NCBI RefSeq assembly: GCF_963678635.1
Contig: NC_087071.1
Coordinates: 43,759,095 to 43,823,094 of the forward strand
Direction of reading: 5' to 3'
DNA: 64,000 nt
DNA from: Symsagittifera roscoffensis
Lineage: Eukaryota > Xenacoelomorpha > Acoela > Convolutidae
This document shows positions 1-10,356 of this stretch, piece by piece. Under the pieces are notes generated by a model that did no database searches, had not been told where the DNA came from, and worked only from the letters and a program-made list of their open reading frames with translations. How positions within the stretch are numbered: the first letter of the stretch is position 1; every line of letters starts with the position of its first letter. The translations under genes and the position numbers were made by a program.

Positions 1-1151
1 AAAATATCCCGGAAATCAATTTCGGGCTCTTCAAGCATTGTATCTTGATTTTCAGCAGCGTAGAGAGAAATGTTGTAATTTTCGACCGCTGATTTGAGAC
101 AAACTAAGTAACTCCAAAGCTTATCTTCCCAAGTTTTAGCAACTACTAAAAGGGCATCTATATTTCCACTGCAATAAGCATAAATAGCTTTTTCGAAGCT
201 ATTGATGGACGGATTTTTGACTATTTCAGTAACAACTTGCCTCCAAAGATGTCTATTTTTGTTACCTGAAGGACTTTTCTCCTCGTTGCTGGTCGCAAAT
301 CTTTTGTAATTAGGGTCATCAAATAATTTACTACCCTCTAGTACAGGTAGAAGCCACGTGAACCCCATTTTGATGGCAAACTGCTCCATATCGGAAAATT
401 TACCGCTACGAATTAGCGAAAAAGCAAAGCGCATAAAAGCGTCAACGTTGCTTCTATCACCTGCACCTACTTTCAGATTCGGGTCAAACTCAATATCTAC
501 GTGGTATTGTGATTCTCCCTTTTTCGATTTAGCGGCCAACTCATGAATAGTATCTTCCAGGTAAGTGAATCCGACTGGAGGCGCAATTGATGGCTTCGCA
601 TAGATCGATTCTAGCCAGTGAATCAGAGTTCCAACTTCTTTCAGTTCTTGCTTTGAGCTATTAAGCGCGTTGCTTATTACTTTGTGGCTATAATTACTTT
701 CAAGAATTTTTTGAACATCAATATTTTCGTTTTCATCCATTAATCGGGTTTGGGAAAGGAAAAGTAACAATTTCCAAGTATTCAACTCAAGCTGTAGAAA
801 AAGATTTGAGGGTAAACTGCGATCGGATTCTTTAACTATCGAAAGCTCAAAAGTGAGAAAGTCAATAAATTTCTCAATTTTGTCCATTGTAGACAGCATC
901 TCATTATCTTTCATAATTTCGGCAAAATTTTGGCAACTTCTTAGGGCCATAGTATTTCCTGAGTGCTCATTAGCAACAAATGTGGTTTCGTTCATTGTCT
1001 GCCTCTTGGCTGATAAAAACGTATGATCAAAACCAACTGTTGTGTTACTCAAAAGACTACGTCGACCCGCAAAAGTAATATTTTCACGCTCGTCAGCAAC
1101 GCAATCATTGAGAAGTACTCTGGTATCATCTAAAAGTTTCGTGAAATCCAT
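1..1151 (-). CDS. NUP107: Nucleoporin Nup107, N-terminal part (runs off the left edge)
   Basis: Nup107 is a scaffold subunit of the Nup107-160 Y-complex of the nuclear pore. The frame opens with ATG at 1151-1149 and stays open to the window edge (about 383 codons, no intron). I translated it by hand. Landmarks: NLKVGAGDRSNVDAFMRF near residue 225, LEGSKLFDDPNYKRF near 270-283, then NKNRHLWRQVV, EKAIYAYCSGNIDALL and TWEDKLWSYL near 340. These match in order the vertebrate Nup107 stretch containing LEGWKLYHDPNY, NPYRRIWK, ERAIYAALSGNLKQLLP and TWEDTVWAYF. The N-terminus before residue 200 is less conserved, as usual for the family. The C-terminal half lies outside the window. A TTTTTTAG tract 10 bases before the ATG could be a splice or trans-splice acceptor; that is inference. 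This is the only host gene I recognise here. Confidence 0.88.
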   Translation of the reverse strand, partial: MDFTKLLDDTRVLLNDCVADERENITFAGRRSLLSNTTVGFDHTFLSAKRQTMNETTFVANEHSGNTMALRSCQNFAEIMKDNEMLSTMDKIEKFIDFLTFELSIVKESDRSLPSNLFLQLELNTWKLLLFLSQTRLMDENENIDVQKILESNYSHKVISNALNSSKQELKEVGTLIHWLESIYAKPSIAPPVGFTYLEDTIHELAAKSKKGESQYHVDIEFDPNLKVGAGDRSNVDAFMRFAFSLIRSGKFSDMEQFAIKMGFTWLLPVLEGSKLFDDPNYKRFATSNEEKSPSGNKNRHLWRQVVTEIVKNPSINSFEKAIYAYCSGNIDALLVVAKTWEDKLWSYLVCLKSAVENYNISLYAAENQDTMLEEPEIDFRDI

Positions 1152-1172
1152 TGCTTTTTCTAAAAAACACTT

Positions 1173-1569
1173 GAAGACTAACAAAAGAAGACACCTAAAA
1201 CAAAAGAAGACACGAAATCAACTATGAAGCGCAGCATTGCAAGATAGCAAACAGAAAATTGCACGGAAATAACGAAATAAAAAAATGAACATATAATTGC
1301 TAAATTAAACGCAGGAAACAATGCAAAGCTAGACCATCGACGAATTGAAGTGGAAACTGGACAAACATGGGAAGACTAACAAAAGAAGACACCTAAAACA
1401 AAAGAAGACATGAAATCAACTATAAAGCTCAGCATTGCAAGATAGCAAACAGAAATGACACGGAAATAACGAAATAAAAAAATGAACACTTCAATTGGTA
1501 AATTAAATGCAGGAAACAGTGCAAAGCAAGACCATCGACGAATTCAAGTGGAAACTGGACAAACATTGG
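1173..1569. repeat. Tandem duplication, two ~198-bp units, just upstream of NUP107
   Basis: Unit 1 (1173-1370) and unit 2 (1371-about 1569) both begin GAAGACTAACAAAAGAAGACAC and end with GGAAACTGGACAAACAT. They differ at roughly fifteen positions by eye. Unit 1 begins 22 bases upstream of the NUP107 ATG, so the duplication covers the 5' flank or promoter of that gene. Short AAAAGAAGACA repeats occur inside each unit. Confidence 0.85.
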
Positions 1570-1793
1570 AAAGCGATTGGAATGGACCTGTACGAATTCG
1601 AACGGAGATAGGAAAAAACATTTGAAATGACCACAAGAGGCACTGCCTAATGGTCTTAAAAAACTTGACTTGACTTGACTTAAGTGATAATCAATATTAT
1701 TAAGCAAAAGTAAGTCCCACAACTTTTCTGGGTTACATACTTATTTACAAAATATTCAAATTAATGGTTCGAATTTCAAATAAACTTAAATTG
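1570..1793. other. Intergenic, short ACTTG microsatellite
   Basis: No gene seen. A short (ACTTG)n run lies at about 1664-1682. The rest is AT-rich up to the LTR of Element 1. Confidence 0.6.
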
Positions 1794-2705
1794 TGTAACA
1801 TTCGCCCGGAAGATACATATCGACGGAAAATAAAACTAGGTCCTAAGACGACTGGCTAACGTCTAAACAGAGCTTTACATGCTTTTCACCGTCTCTACCA
1901 AGCCAGTTCTTTTGGTGGCCTTTTCAACATCGGGTCGACAAAAACGTCACTGTTCTCCGGCTTTGACCAGAGCGCTCAAACTAACTTAATTACATGCAGA
2001 ATAGTGAGCTCATGGCTGGGTCTCAGTATCCCAGACCACGAGGTCACTTCTAAAATCAGGGCTACTACTACTTATTATATTACTGTTGTTTTTGTTCAGT
2101 AGATAAAAAATCATTATCTCCATCGAAGATGGATCAACCCTTTCCCCCAACTCCTAGCTTCTTATCCTAGCAAAATGAATTCAGATGTTAACTAAATTCA
2201 ATTCAGGACCTAATAGGGAAGCTAAAAGTTTATATAAAAGACTTAGAGTTTCAGTCCCGAGACCCCTCCGGATTCTTGAATCCGGGGAAATAAGACCTCT
2301 ATTTTCCTTCCGGAAGGCTGTCTTCTACCCTTCACCGTTGTTCGCAACGGCCTTGCAACTATTGTAGCGACACAATAGTTGCAACTCGGAACGGTCTCTG
2401 CTATTTCTGCTAGTCTCTAATTCCGATTCTGAGTTTTTCCGTTGTTATCGTCGCAACTACTGTTGTTGTTGTGTCTTATTTCGGTTTTTCTGCCAAAATG
2501 GCCGTTTTTGACGTTTCTTAGAATTATGACGTCATCAATTAGAATTTTTAAAATTTATGAACTTCCGAATCCTTCAGCCTTCACGTTTTGTTCAATCGTC
2601 CGAATAACGCTCTTATTCCTTCAAAACCGCCAATTCGGAAGGTTCGCTGCTAAAAATTCGAAATTGCTGCATCTTCATTTTTGTCCATTCTGGTCGAATG
2701 TCACA
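1794..2705 (-). repeat. 3' LTR of Element 1
   Basis: 912-bp copy of the R1 repeat, TGTAACATTCG...GAATGTCACA on the plus strand (ends are inverted TGTnACA). It matches 25214-26124 and 28630-29540 over their whole length at roughly 97%. It carries a TATAAA-like run near 2235 and several perfect or near-perfect small palindromes (for example CCTTCCGGAAGG, and the pair GCAACTATTGT/ACAATAGTTGC around 2355-2383). Confidence 0.9.
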
Positions 2706-2720
2706 TACTCCCCGGACAGT
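2706..2720 (-). promoter_or_regulatory. Polypurine tract of Element 1 (candidate)
   Basis: Read on the minus strand, the bases directly before the 3' LTR are ACTGTCCGGGGAGTA. A purine run next to the 3' LTR primes plus-strand DNA synthesis in this family. The run is short, so the call rests on its position. Confidence 0.55.
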
Positions 2721-3692
2721 CCGGTCAATGTCCCCATTGAATCTCGCAATGTTCGTAAAATTGGTACAGTGTCATCGAACAGAATTTACAAAATGCACGA
2801 AATAACTTTTATCTACGTCATATCGACTCACTGCAGAATATAAATGGCATCATACCACATCGCTATAGCCTTCTAAATTTTTTCACTAATCTGCACTTTG
2901 AGTATATGACCCAAGATAAAAACATCTTTTGTGACTTCCAATGTCAATGTCCTGATTTAAAACTTTTTCTCCTAGATTTTTAAAAGATGTTGGTTCGCAG
3001 GACAGTCCTGCTAACCAACAGGCTAAAATTATCCTACTATGCTTCTTCCCGTCGGATATCTTGCTTGTTATTGTCCTGAATATTAAAACTAAGTAACTCT
3101 GTGGTTAGAAAGAACAATGAAACAATCTCCCTCTTCAAGAGATTACCCAAGCCCTTCATGTCACCACAAAGTAATCAGTTCTCCTAGATGATTAAAAATA
3201 GTCATGCAGGCTGGAATATTTAAATATACTCTTTACTCAAGCCTTTCTAAATAAATAGTAAGTGTCTCTAAAGCCACTAACTAAAGTCAAAATGCAAATT
3301 TATAAATGCAACAAATTCTTTAATGTTCAAAACTCAACTAAATGTTTCAGTTTTCAATTACAACTTGGTTGCTTGGTTTCTCACTTGAGTTTTTTCACAC
3401 ACATAAAACAATTTTGAGTTTTAACTTCTTCCTCTTCGTCACTCCTTTGTTTCTCTTCTTTTCGTCGTTTAGAAGTTCTAAAACTTCTAAATTCTTCTAA
3501 ATTTCTTTCTTTTTATCTCTTGTTCTCTCGACCATTTGTCAATGTTCCATCTCTTCCTCCTGTGACACTGACTCTGCACTTTCAGTTTCTGTGTCTTGCA
3601 ACACATCGTTAGCTATTCTGACGCTGTTGGAAGCAGTCCTCCAACACTTCTGCTCTTCTACCCTCTGTTTGCAACAAGGTAGAGGATCCACA
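2721..3692 (-). other. 3' noncoding stretch of Element 1
   Basis: No convincing frame. The section 3410-3600 is strongly purine-rich on the element's strand and holds small palindromes (AGAAGTT/AACTTCT around 3470-3490). It probably forms the 3' untranslated part between the last accessory frame and the LTR. Confidence 0.5.
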
Positions 3693-5772
3693 TTAGACTC
3701 TCTGTTCCTGCAGAAGCTGGAAGCTGTTGTGGAGACACAACGTCACGTTTCTCTCCAAATCTTCCTTCAACATCTCTTCCTTCTCCTTTTCACTACGTTC
3801 ACTTGTCCTGGAAATTCTTTTCACAGCGGTGGTCATTGCATTCCGATGAGTCACGAAAGCTCGCTTGAAAGCTTCTGCTCCAATACCAGCTGATATCCAC
3901 TGTACACCCTGCCGTGCTTCGACATATGCTTTTTGGCATATTCGTACAACCATGCAGTCATGTTAGCTCTGAACCATGGCATCAATCGTCTTCTTGCCCA
4001 TATCTTTTTCACTTCCTTCGGAACTTTTAGAATCTTGCACGTTGTCTCAAAAAGATCCAAATCTTTTAGACAATCCAATTTCTGCAACTGTTCTCTCGTT
4101 GGTGCCTCCTGTCTATTGTTTTTTCTCACATGAGCCTCCAGCCATCGTATCGCCATCATAACGCCCACTATCACTATTGTTATGGGCCGTGATGAGTCTG
4201 GTGAACCCATGAAGAGCAATTTTCCAGAGTCCCAAATCAACACCAGATTACTACGCTCGGAATACCACCAAGTCAGCAGCAAGCAGTGGCAGGGAAACTC
4301 GTCATGTGTCAACATGATGCTCCTCCAATTAAGTTTTCCCGAAGCTTCCAGTAATGGTTCCACTTGCATTATCACTCGGTGAACTTCAGCATTCTCGTCT
4401 ACTGTATTGTAATCTGTAACGGTTGATCCTCTCTGTTTCTGTCTTTCAAAGTCACTAAAGTTCCCACTCATGTATCCCAGGAACTTCCTTCCCAATATCA
4501 ATTCCAACTCCTTTGTTCTCTCTGGAACTGCTGAGAACATCTTACATAGCAACTCGTAAGATTTTTTGGACTTTCTCGTTAGTCTCACACACTTTGGCAC
4601 TGAGAAGAATTGATCCACGATCGTTCTCGTACTCTTTACATCCACAGCTACGAAATGCACTGGGACCTGCTCTTGCACATTGGAGCCAATGTCGATCCCA
4701 CCAAATATCGTGCTCCTGATGGTCTACAATAAGTCTCCCTATGTCTGATGTTCATTTTCGCCTCGATCGCTTCCCTCCATTTTCCTATGTGCTTCTGCTC
4801 AGTTTGCAAAACTCCTGGGAACACTTCCACACTGATGGCTGTGACCATCTCATGTCTCTGTTCTAGATTCAATAGTGACTCTAAAGAACCAAACATGCTG
4901 TAGAATCCTAGTGCAGTCACTAGATTCACCTCGGTCCCTCCATGGCAATCTGCAATCAGTTCCCTTTCCGTCCTTGCTTTCATCACGACACTCCCAAACA
5001 ATATCGTCAATTGCTTGTGTTGTCTCTCTAGGGTTTTCACACAATCCAGACCTCCACAAACGTGACCTTCCAGTCCACAGACTTCCGCCAGCCAGCTACC
5101 AGGTTTGACCCAGTCTTCTGGTCCCCAGCCAGGCAACTCCACTTTGTCTTCCCCGTTGCTCCTAGAGGCTGTTATCATCACATTATATATGATGTTAAGG
5201 TCACGCATGTTACAGTCTGCATTCAGCTCCCTCTGCACATCTTGTGTCGCCCGTAATATCGAGTCAGCATTGGGACTAGGACACCATGATGGTCTCATCA
5301 GTTCCCACACTACCATCAAGCTCGTTCTCAGTGGTTCATCTGAGAATCCCAACCCAAACTCCACTCTTTTGTCGGATTTTGGTACGGAAGGTGCAGTCAC
5401 CTCTTCCTCCAAGACCAGTCCCAATTTGGTCTGCGGATTATTAGCGCTCTTGATCGTTACAATTCTCGACGTCCAGAATCTCAGCAACACTGCCTGCTCG
5501 TAATCAAAGAAGCAATCACGTATGTCTTCACTCAGGAAAGGGTTGTACGCTATCCCTATGATTCCGGACACGTAGCTGTACGACTTCTTCTTGATCGGTC
5601 CACAGTACTCACTGGATTTCGGTAGTGCCCCCATAGATTCTCGAGTGAGTCTCAGCTCCTTGTTTGAAATTCTCCTGATTTCGTCTATCTTTCTCATAGG
5701 GTCTAACTCCTCAGGTTCTTTCATATTCACTCTCATCGGCTTGCTTTGATGCATCTCCAGCAGTGCTAGCAA
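3693..5772 (-). CDS. Element 1 terminal accessory frames, unknown function
   Basis: Two longer frames (4648-5772, 374 residues; 3851-4678, 275 residues) and a short last frame (3693-3953). I recognise no domain. The 374-residue frame is rich in Trp and Cys in its middle (ELPGWGPEDWVKPGSWLAEV). The 275-residue frame has one hydrophobic run (ITIVIVGVMMAIRW) that is too short to call a membrane anchor with confidence. No signal peptide and no fusion-protein or furin-type features were seen, so I do not call an envelope gene. Element 2 ends before this part, so I cannot test its conservation inside the window. Confidence 0.55.
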
Positions 5773-5787
5773 GAGTAAGGATTTTGC

Positions 5788-7383
5788 TCAATCATCGCCC
5801 TCCCTCAGCATCTTGACACAGGTGTTCAATCCTGGTACTGAAATCTGCTCTATCAGGAATCGAATGAAACAGAGAGCATCTCTCCGCTTCGCACACGCTA
5901 CTGCCATTCCTTCCTGGATTATCAGATCCCTCAGGTTCGTCATCAGGAATACTTTTTCTCCTTTTGACCTTTTCCTTTCTTCTGAGTCATATTCCCCGAG
6001 AGTTAATCCCATCATGCACCAGGCGAACCTCAGTTGTAATTCGGTTCTCACGTAAGGTACTGCCATGAGAGCGTGTATTCTCGGCGTAGTTCTCATCTCC
6101 TCTTCATAGTACCTTAACACCACTGCTTTCCATGGAAGGTTCACTAATTGCTCGATCGTTTCCGCCTGCATCTCAGACGACGCTAGAGTCCCGTACGCCT
6201 TCTGCTTGAGGGTGGTGCCTTGCAACATCGTTTCCAGATAACCCTCCATGGCACCCTTGTCTTCCAGAGCCATCACATACCCTCTAGCCGAGTTTCGGTA
6301 TTCTAACATCTCCATGTATCCACCGGCGAGTTCATCTATTGACTCCGTCTCCGACACTGTCAGTCGGTTATACTCCACTGGTACTAGTTGTCCTGCGACT
6401 TTTCCCTTTCCGTGGTTCATGGGAGATGGTTTAAAGTCTTTCATCGTGCTTTCTCCACATTGGCTAAGTATTTCCATTTCTAAGGTTGCTCCAGTCAGAG
6501 TGCGGTCACTCCTTTTGGATTTGTAACCTGTTGACTTTATCCCTGCCATGAGAATGGGTGGCACCATCGCTACATCGGTTAACATTCTGTCCGTGCCAGG
6601 CAATTGATAATCACCTTGTCCCAAATCCATGGCCTCTTCGACTCGTTTTCGTTTCGCTGAATTGACAGCCTTCATTAATATCTCTGAATCCACCTTCGTC
6701 CTTCCTACTCTCCTCGGCATCACTTTGCTGCCTAACTTCATCTTCATCTCGTTGATCTTATCAATCACCAATTTCGATCGCATCGTTCCCCTCCTGGTTC
6801 TTGACAGATATACCACCTCTCCTTTATCATCTTGCGGTCTCATCTTGATGGGAGAGTTCGCCTCACTTTCATCAGTGGCTGAGTCAATCAACAACTCACT
6901 CAATCTCCCTTCGCACTCATCAAGTTTGTCAAGGACTTCCCGCATCAATGGTCGATTGAGACCTATTTTCAAAATGGACTGGGTCTCATAGCTCTGAACC
7001 ACTGTCCAGACTTCTTCCATGAACGCCACTCTGTCCAATCTACATCCCCTCCTACTTTCATGGTCTCGGTGATGTACTTCCCACTCGTCTTCGGGCAACG
7101 TTCCCAAGAAAGGTACTCTGGCAGAGCCCTCTATTCTTCTTCTCCTAGGTGATTCCATGAGGATTCTTTGTTCGTTATTTCTCGAATTGCCAGGAGAGCT
7201 GCTCTCCGGCAAATTCCGTTTCATTTCTGTAAAGGCTGACGGAGGTTCCAGTGTCGAAGTGCCTTCATCTGCTGGCTCAGGCTTCGGTATGATCAGTGTG
7301 CCGGCCGATCCATCTTCCTCTTCTACATGGACCACTTTGATTTCCTCACAGCCGAAGGGTGCTAGGAAGGTTCTCGTCTGCAA
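5788..7383 (-). CDS. Element 1 accessory protein, 531 residues, unknown; conserved in Element 2
   Basis: An open frame with a charged, probably disordered first third and a more globular remainder. No domain recognised. The N-terminal part (FGCEEIKVVHVEEEDGSAGT) matches YGLEEIELQHEERRLNEAGS of Element 2 near 60850. The section around MEEVWTVVQSYETQSILKIG matches FEEELWEIVVEFGELIVMG near 61400. That conservation across a well-diverged relative argues for a real protein. It follows the 989-residue frame after 3 bases. The start is uncertain. Confidence 0.6.
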   Translation of the reverse strand: MQTRTFLAPFGCEEIKVVHVEEEDGSAGTLIIPKPEPADEGTSTLEPPSAFTEMKRNLPESSSPGNSRNNEQRILMESPRRRRIEGSARVPFLGTLPEDEWEVHHRDHESRRGCRLDRVAFMEEVWTVVQSYETQSILKIGLNRPLMREVLDKLDECEGRLSELLIDSATDESEANSPIKMRPQDDKGEVVYLSRTRRGTMRSKLVIDKINEMKMKLGSKVMPRRVGRTKVDSEILMKAVNSAKRKRVEEAMDLGQGDYQLPGTDRMLTDVAMVPPILMAGIKSTGYKSKRSDRTLTGATLEMEILSQCGESTMKDFKPSPMNHGKGKVAGQLVPVEYNRLTVSETESIDELAGGYMEMLEYRNSARGYVMALEDKGAMEGYLETMLQGTTLKQKAYGTLASSEMQAETIEQLVNLPWKAVVLRYYEEEMRTTPRIHALMAVPYVRTELQLRFAWCMMGLTLGEYDSEERKRSKGEKVFLMTNLRDLIIQEGMAVACAKRRDALCFIRFLIEQISVPGLNTCVKMLREGDD

Positions 7384-7386
7384 CGT

Positions 7387-10356
7387 TCATCCTTCTTTCA
7401 ACTCCGGTTTCACACTAGTCAGGATCAAGGAGGCCTCAGGCAGTTCGGTTATGCCTCTCATCTTCATAGGCGCTAAGTCTAACCTCGCCCATTCCTCATC
7501 AAACCCTCCAGGCTTGGGAGTCGCGGCGTTGCTGATTCGTCTCCTTGTCGCTTGATCCGTGTAGGCAAATCGTGTGTAATGTAAAACGGCAGCATTCCTC
7601 CACACAAAGCATGGATCCATTGTTTCCACGAATTTCCCTACTCTCCTTTCATTGGTTTCAAATGCTCTCAACCTAGGAGTTTCTACCAAGGAGACTGCTC
7701 CGAACAACATCCTTCTTATCAGAGGGAATTCAGGGATCTCTTCCGGCAGCTTCTCGTAATCACCCCAGTCTTTCGTCTCTTCTTTCACCTCGTGATATGC
7801 TGCAGTGAGACGAGGAACTCTGGTTATTTCACCATTCGTCTTATCATAGGGTCTCAGATTCCAGAGCTTCGGAAACACCTCAATGTGCCCTCTCTCTACT
7901 TCTCCCATGCGATCACGGAAATGATCGTCAAAATTGATGACTTTCATTTCTGGCTCTGATATCTTCGCAAAAAACAGATCTTCGTTCATGAGCTCCCGCA
8001 ACACGTGCTGCTCACACCAGTTCGGCGCACTACCGTCCACTGCTGATATGAGGTTCAGGTGCAGCACCGACCTCCTATACGCCTCCACTTTAACATCAGG
8101 GAACGCAAATGTGACTGCTGGTCCATAGATCACTGTCACAAACTCCGTGGCTCCTCTGATCAACGCTAAGGGGTCGGTCCTCATAGCCAAGCTCAGATCG
8201 GTTAGTAGGGGCATGCCCCCAACATGTCGTCTCACATCTTCTTCTCTTTCGATAGTCTCATCTTCTCCCGTTCCAAAGCGATTTTGGTGCAAGAGATACT
8301 GGATAAGAGTGTGTCTCAGGTCTCTTATCTTATTCCACGAGTCCGTGGCTTTCTTCATGTCTAATTTTCTCTTCTTCTCTCTCATCTGCTCTGGACAACG
8401 TGTCAGCTTCATCAATCCTCCCAAGTTTCCGTGGGTAATCGCAATCAACGTTAGAAGCCCATCTAACCGCAGATTCTGAACCCCTTCGGTGAGCAGTACC
8501 GCCGGTCCTTTCACGAAACTCTCTGCTCCAAACGTCACGAACAAGGCTAATAGTTCCACAATCGATACTTCCACTACTGCTTGGAAGAATTCCTTTATCA
8601 AGTATTGAGAGACTTTGGGGTAGACTTTCGCCAAGAAGGACGCGGTCCATCCGGCTCCCAACCCTTCCAGCATGCTATCTGTCTGTTCAAAGCCTTCTTC
8701 CCCCCTCACTTCCTGGGTCCAGAAGGTTTCCAGGCTAATCTGGCCCATTCTGTTCACAAACTCAGCTGTCTTTTCTTCAGCATTTTCCGCTAGGTTCGCC
8801 TCCTTTAACAAGTAGGCATGGATCTTCTTGATCATTACGAGGCCTTGCTCAAAAGCATCTGCACCCAATGCCGCTACTCGAGGACTTAGATGTAGCCACT
8901 GGTTGGCCTCCGGTTTGGTCCTCAAAACCATCGCCTCCAAATGAGCTCTAGTCTCCTGGGAATTTTTCCTTCTCGCTTTTTCACCTGTCGCTTCCATTGC
9001 TCGGAACCATACGTCGTTCGACATCGCTATGACCACTCGATGGTCGTCGTCTTTTCCCGGTTTAAGTTTGAGCTGTCGACTGAAATTGGACAGTTCCAAC
9101 CCCAGCACCTCATCCAACACTAACATGTGCAGCGCATGGTCCTTGAATCCTCTGATCGCGTTCGAGATATCTGACCACACCGCAGGTAGTTCAGTCCTGA
9201 GTGGTCTCAGGTTCTCCATCTCTATCATGCGATTTGGGGCCGATATGATTACATCATATTTCCCTTCCGAAAGCAAGGTCACGATCGCATACACGAATTT
9301 CAATTCAACCGGGAGACATGCATACCCGGGAGACAGCGCGAACACTACTCCCGGTGTCACCTTGGTGAACGACCCCTCCTTCGTCGCATCCACCACTTCA
9401 CCCATTGACTCAAGGATATCCTTTATTGCTGGCCACACAGCACTTTCTGCCGTTGTAGGATCTCTGAGTCTGCTCAGAAAACCTCTACTGTGTAAATGGT
9501 CATTGATGCCAGCAAACACGATCGTAATTGGGTTCATGTCCGTTTGTCTTTGTACCCCTATTGCCAGAGATACGGCTTGCAGTAGGTCCAGATCGACCGC
9601 TGCCAACATTATGACATCCGGCCAAAACAGAGACTTGGAAGTGTACACGAACTCTGAATTCGCTACTATCATAATCTTGGCCTTCCTCAGTTCTGCTTTG
9701 TCGTACGCGGCAAAGATGAACTCATCTTTCTTTATCGCTTTCAATCCGCCGTACCTTTGGACATCACCATCTTGATTCACTTGTTTCGGGTATGTTCTAT
9801 CTTTCACATGACTCGGGGGTGTCGCCACCTGCCCGAACATCTTCACATGTTGTCCAATCGGCGCCCTCGTTGTCAGAAATCTTCCCGGTCTCTCTTCTCG
9901 ATTCCCCTCATCATGATTCAACCTCATGTCCTGCAATGGTCTTGCATTCAATGGTCCCATTGTGTTATTAGAGGGCAGTCCCTCTAGATCAGCAAATCTC
10001 AAGGCCGTCGTGGAGCTGAAGTTTATGCCAGCGGCTATCAACCAGTCTACGCCTGTTATCGAGTACAATCTACTGACGGATAGCCTCGCTCCATTCAGCA
10101 TCCTCCTGGCATCCTCGATGAAGCTCACCCTCTGGAGATCCAGCTTCATTAGTTCGTCCTTATACACATGCCAGGGAGATGGTATGGGCCTTGACCACAT
10201 CAACGAGCCTCTATCCGGGCGTCTCTCCTCTCGACTGGTACTTGTCGTCTCCGATCTCGTGTCTGCTTTAGACGTGCTAGTTGTCTGTTCCATCGGGTTG
10301 ACAGGCCCTAGTCTTCTCCTAGGATGAATGGTCCTCCTCACCGGCGCTTCTCCCAA
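7387..10356 (-). CDS. Element 1 large accessory protein (989 residues) with SGNH-like motifs
   Basis: The largest open frame in the window. Residues 1-60 are Arg/Ser/Thr-rich and look disordered. Around residues 226-236 is KIMIVANSEF and at 281-292 FAGINDHLHSRG, spaced like blocks I and III of SGNH hydrolases (GDS and GxND). Element 2 has VAGSDF and FAGMNDHLHLAG at the same spacing. Further matching runs are VLDEVLGLELSNFSRQLK against VLDEVLCLEVSNLARQLK, and PTLTAFAFPD-type text around 8110-8160 against 60060-60120. The C-terminal two thirds is not recognisable. An esterase or carbohydrate-active role is inference. The frame abuts the canonical SGNH frame upstream. The start is uncertain. Confidence 0.6.
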   Translation of the reverse strand: MGEAPVRRTIHPRRRLGPVNPMEQTTSTSKADTRSETTSTSREERRPDRGSLMWSRPIPSPWHVYKDELMKLDLQRVSFIEDARRMLNGARLSVSRLYSITGVDWLIAAGINFSSTTALRFADLEGLPSNNTMGPLNARPLQDMRLNHDEGNREERPGRFLTTRAPIGQHVKMFGQVATPPSHVKDRTYPKQVNQDGDVQRYGGLKAIKKDEFIFAAYDKAELRKAKIMIVANSEFVYTSKSLFWPDVIMLAAVDLDLLQAVSLAIGVQRQTDMNPITIVFAGINDHLHSRGFLSRLRDPTTAESAVWPAIKDILESMGEVVDATKEGSFTKVTPGVVFALSPGYACLPVELKFVYAIVTLLSEGKYDVIISAPNRMIEMENLRPLRTELPAVWSDISNAIRGFKDHALHMLVLDEVLGLELSNFSRQLKLKPGKDDDHRVVIAMSNDVWFRAMEATGEKARRKNSQETRAHLEAMVLRTKPEANQWLHLSPRVAALGADAFEQGLVMIKKIHAYLLKEANLAENAEEKTAEFVNRMGQISLETFWTQEVRGEEGFEQTDSMLEGLGAGWTASFLAKVYPKVSQYLIKEFFQAVVEVSIVELLALFVTFGAESFVKGPAVLLTEGVQNLRLDGLLTLIAITHGNLGGLMKLTRCPEQMREKKRKLDMKKATDSWNKIRDLRHTLIQYLLHQNRFGTGEDETIEREEDVRRHVGGMPLLTDLSLAMRTDPLALIRGATEFVTVIYGPAVTFAFPDVKVEAYRRSVLHLNLISAVDGSAPNWCEQHVLRELMNEDLFFAKISEPEMKVINFDDHFRDRMGEVERGHIEVFPKLWNLRPYDKTNGEITRVPRLTAAYHEVKEETKDWGDYEKLPEEIPEFPLIRRMLFGAVSLVETPRLRAFETNERRVGKFVETMDPCFVWRNAAVLHYTRFAYTDQATRRRISNAATPKPGGFDEEWARLDLAPMKMRGITELPEASLILTSVKPELKEG

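Noticed and set aside
3693-7383. Possible envelope gene in Element 1
   Set aside because: No signal peptide, clear membrane anchor, furin site or fusion peptide found; position alone is not enough.
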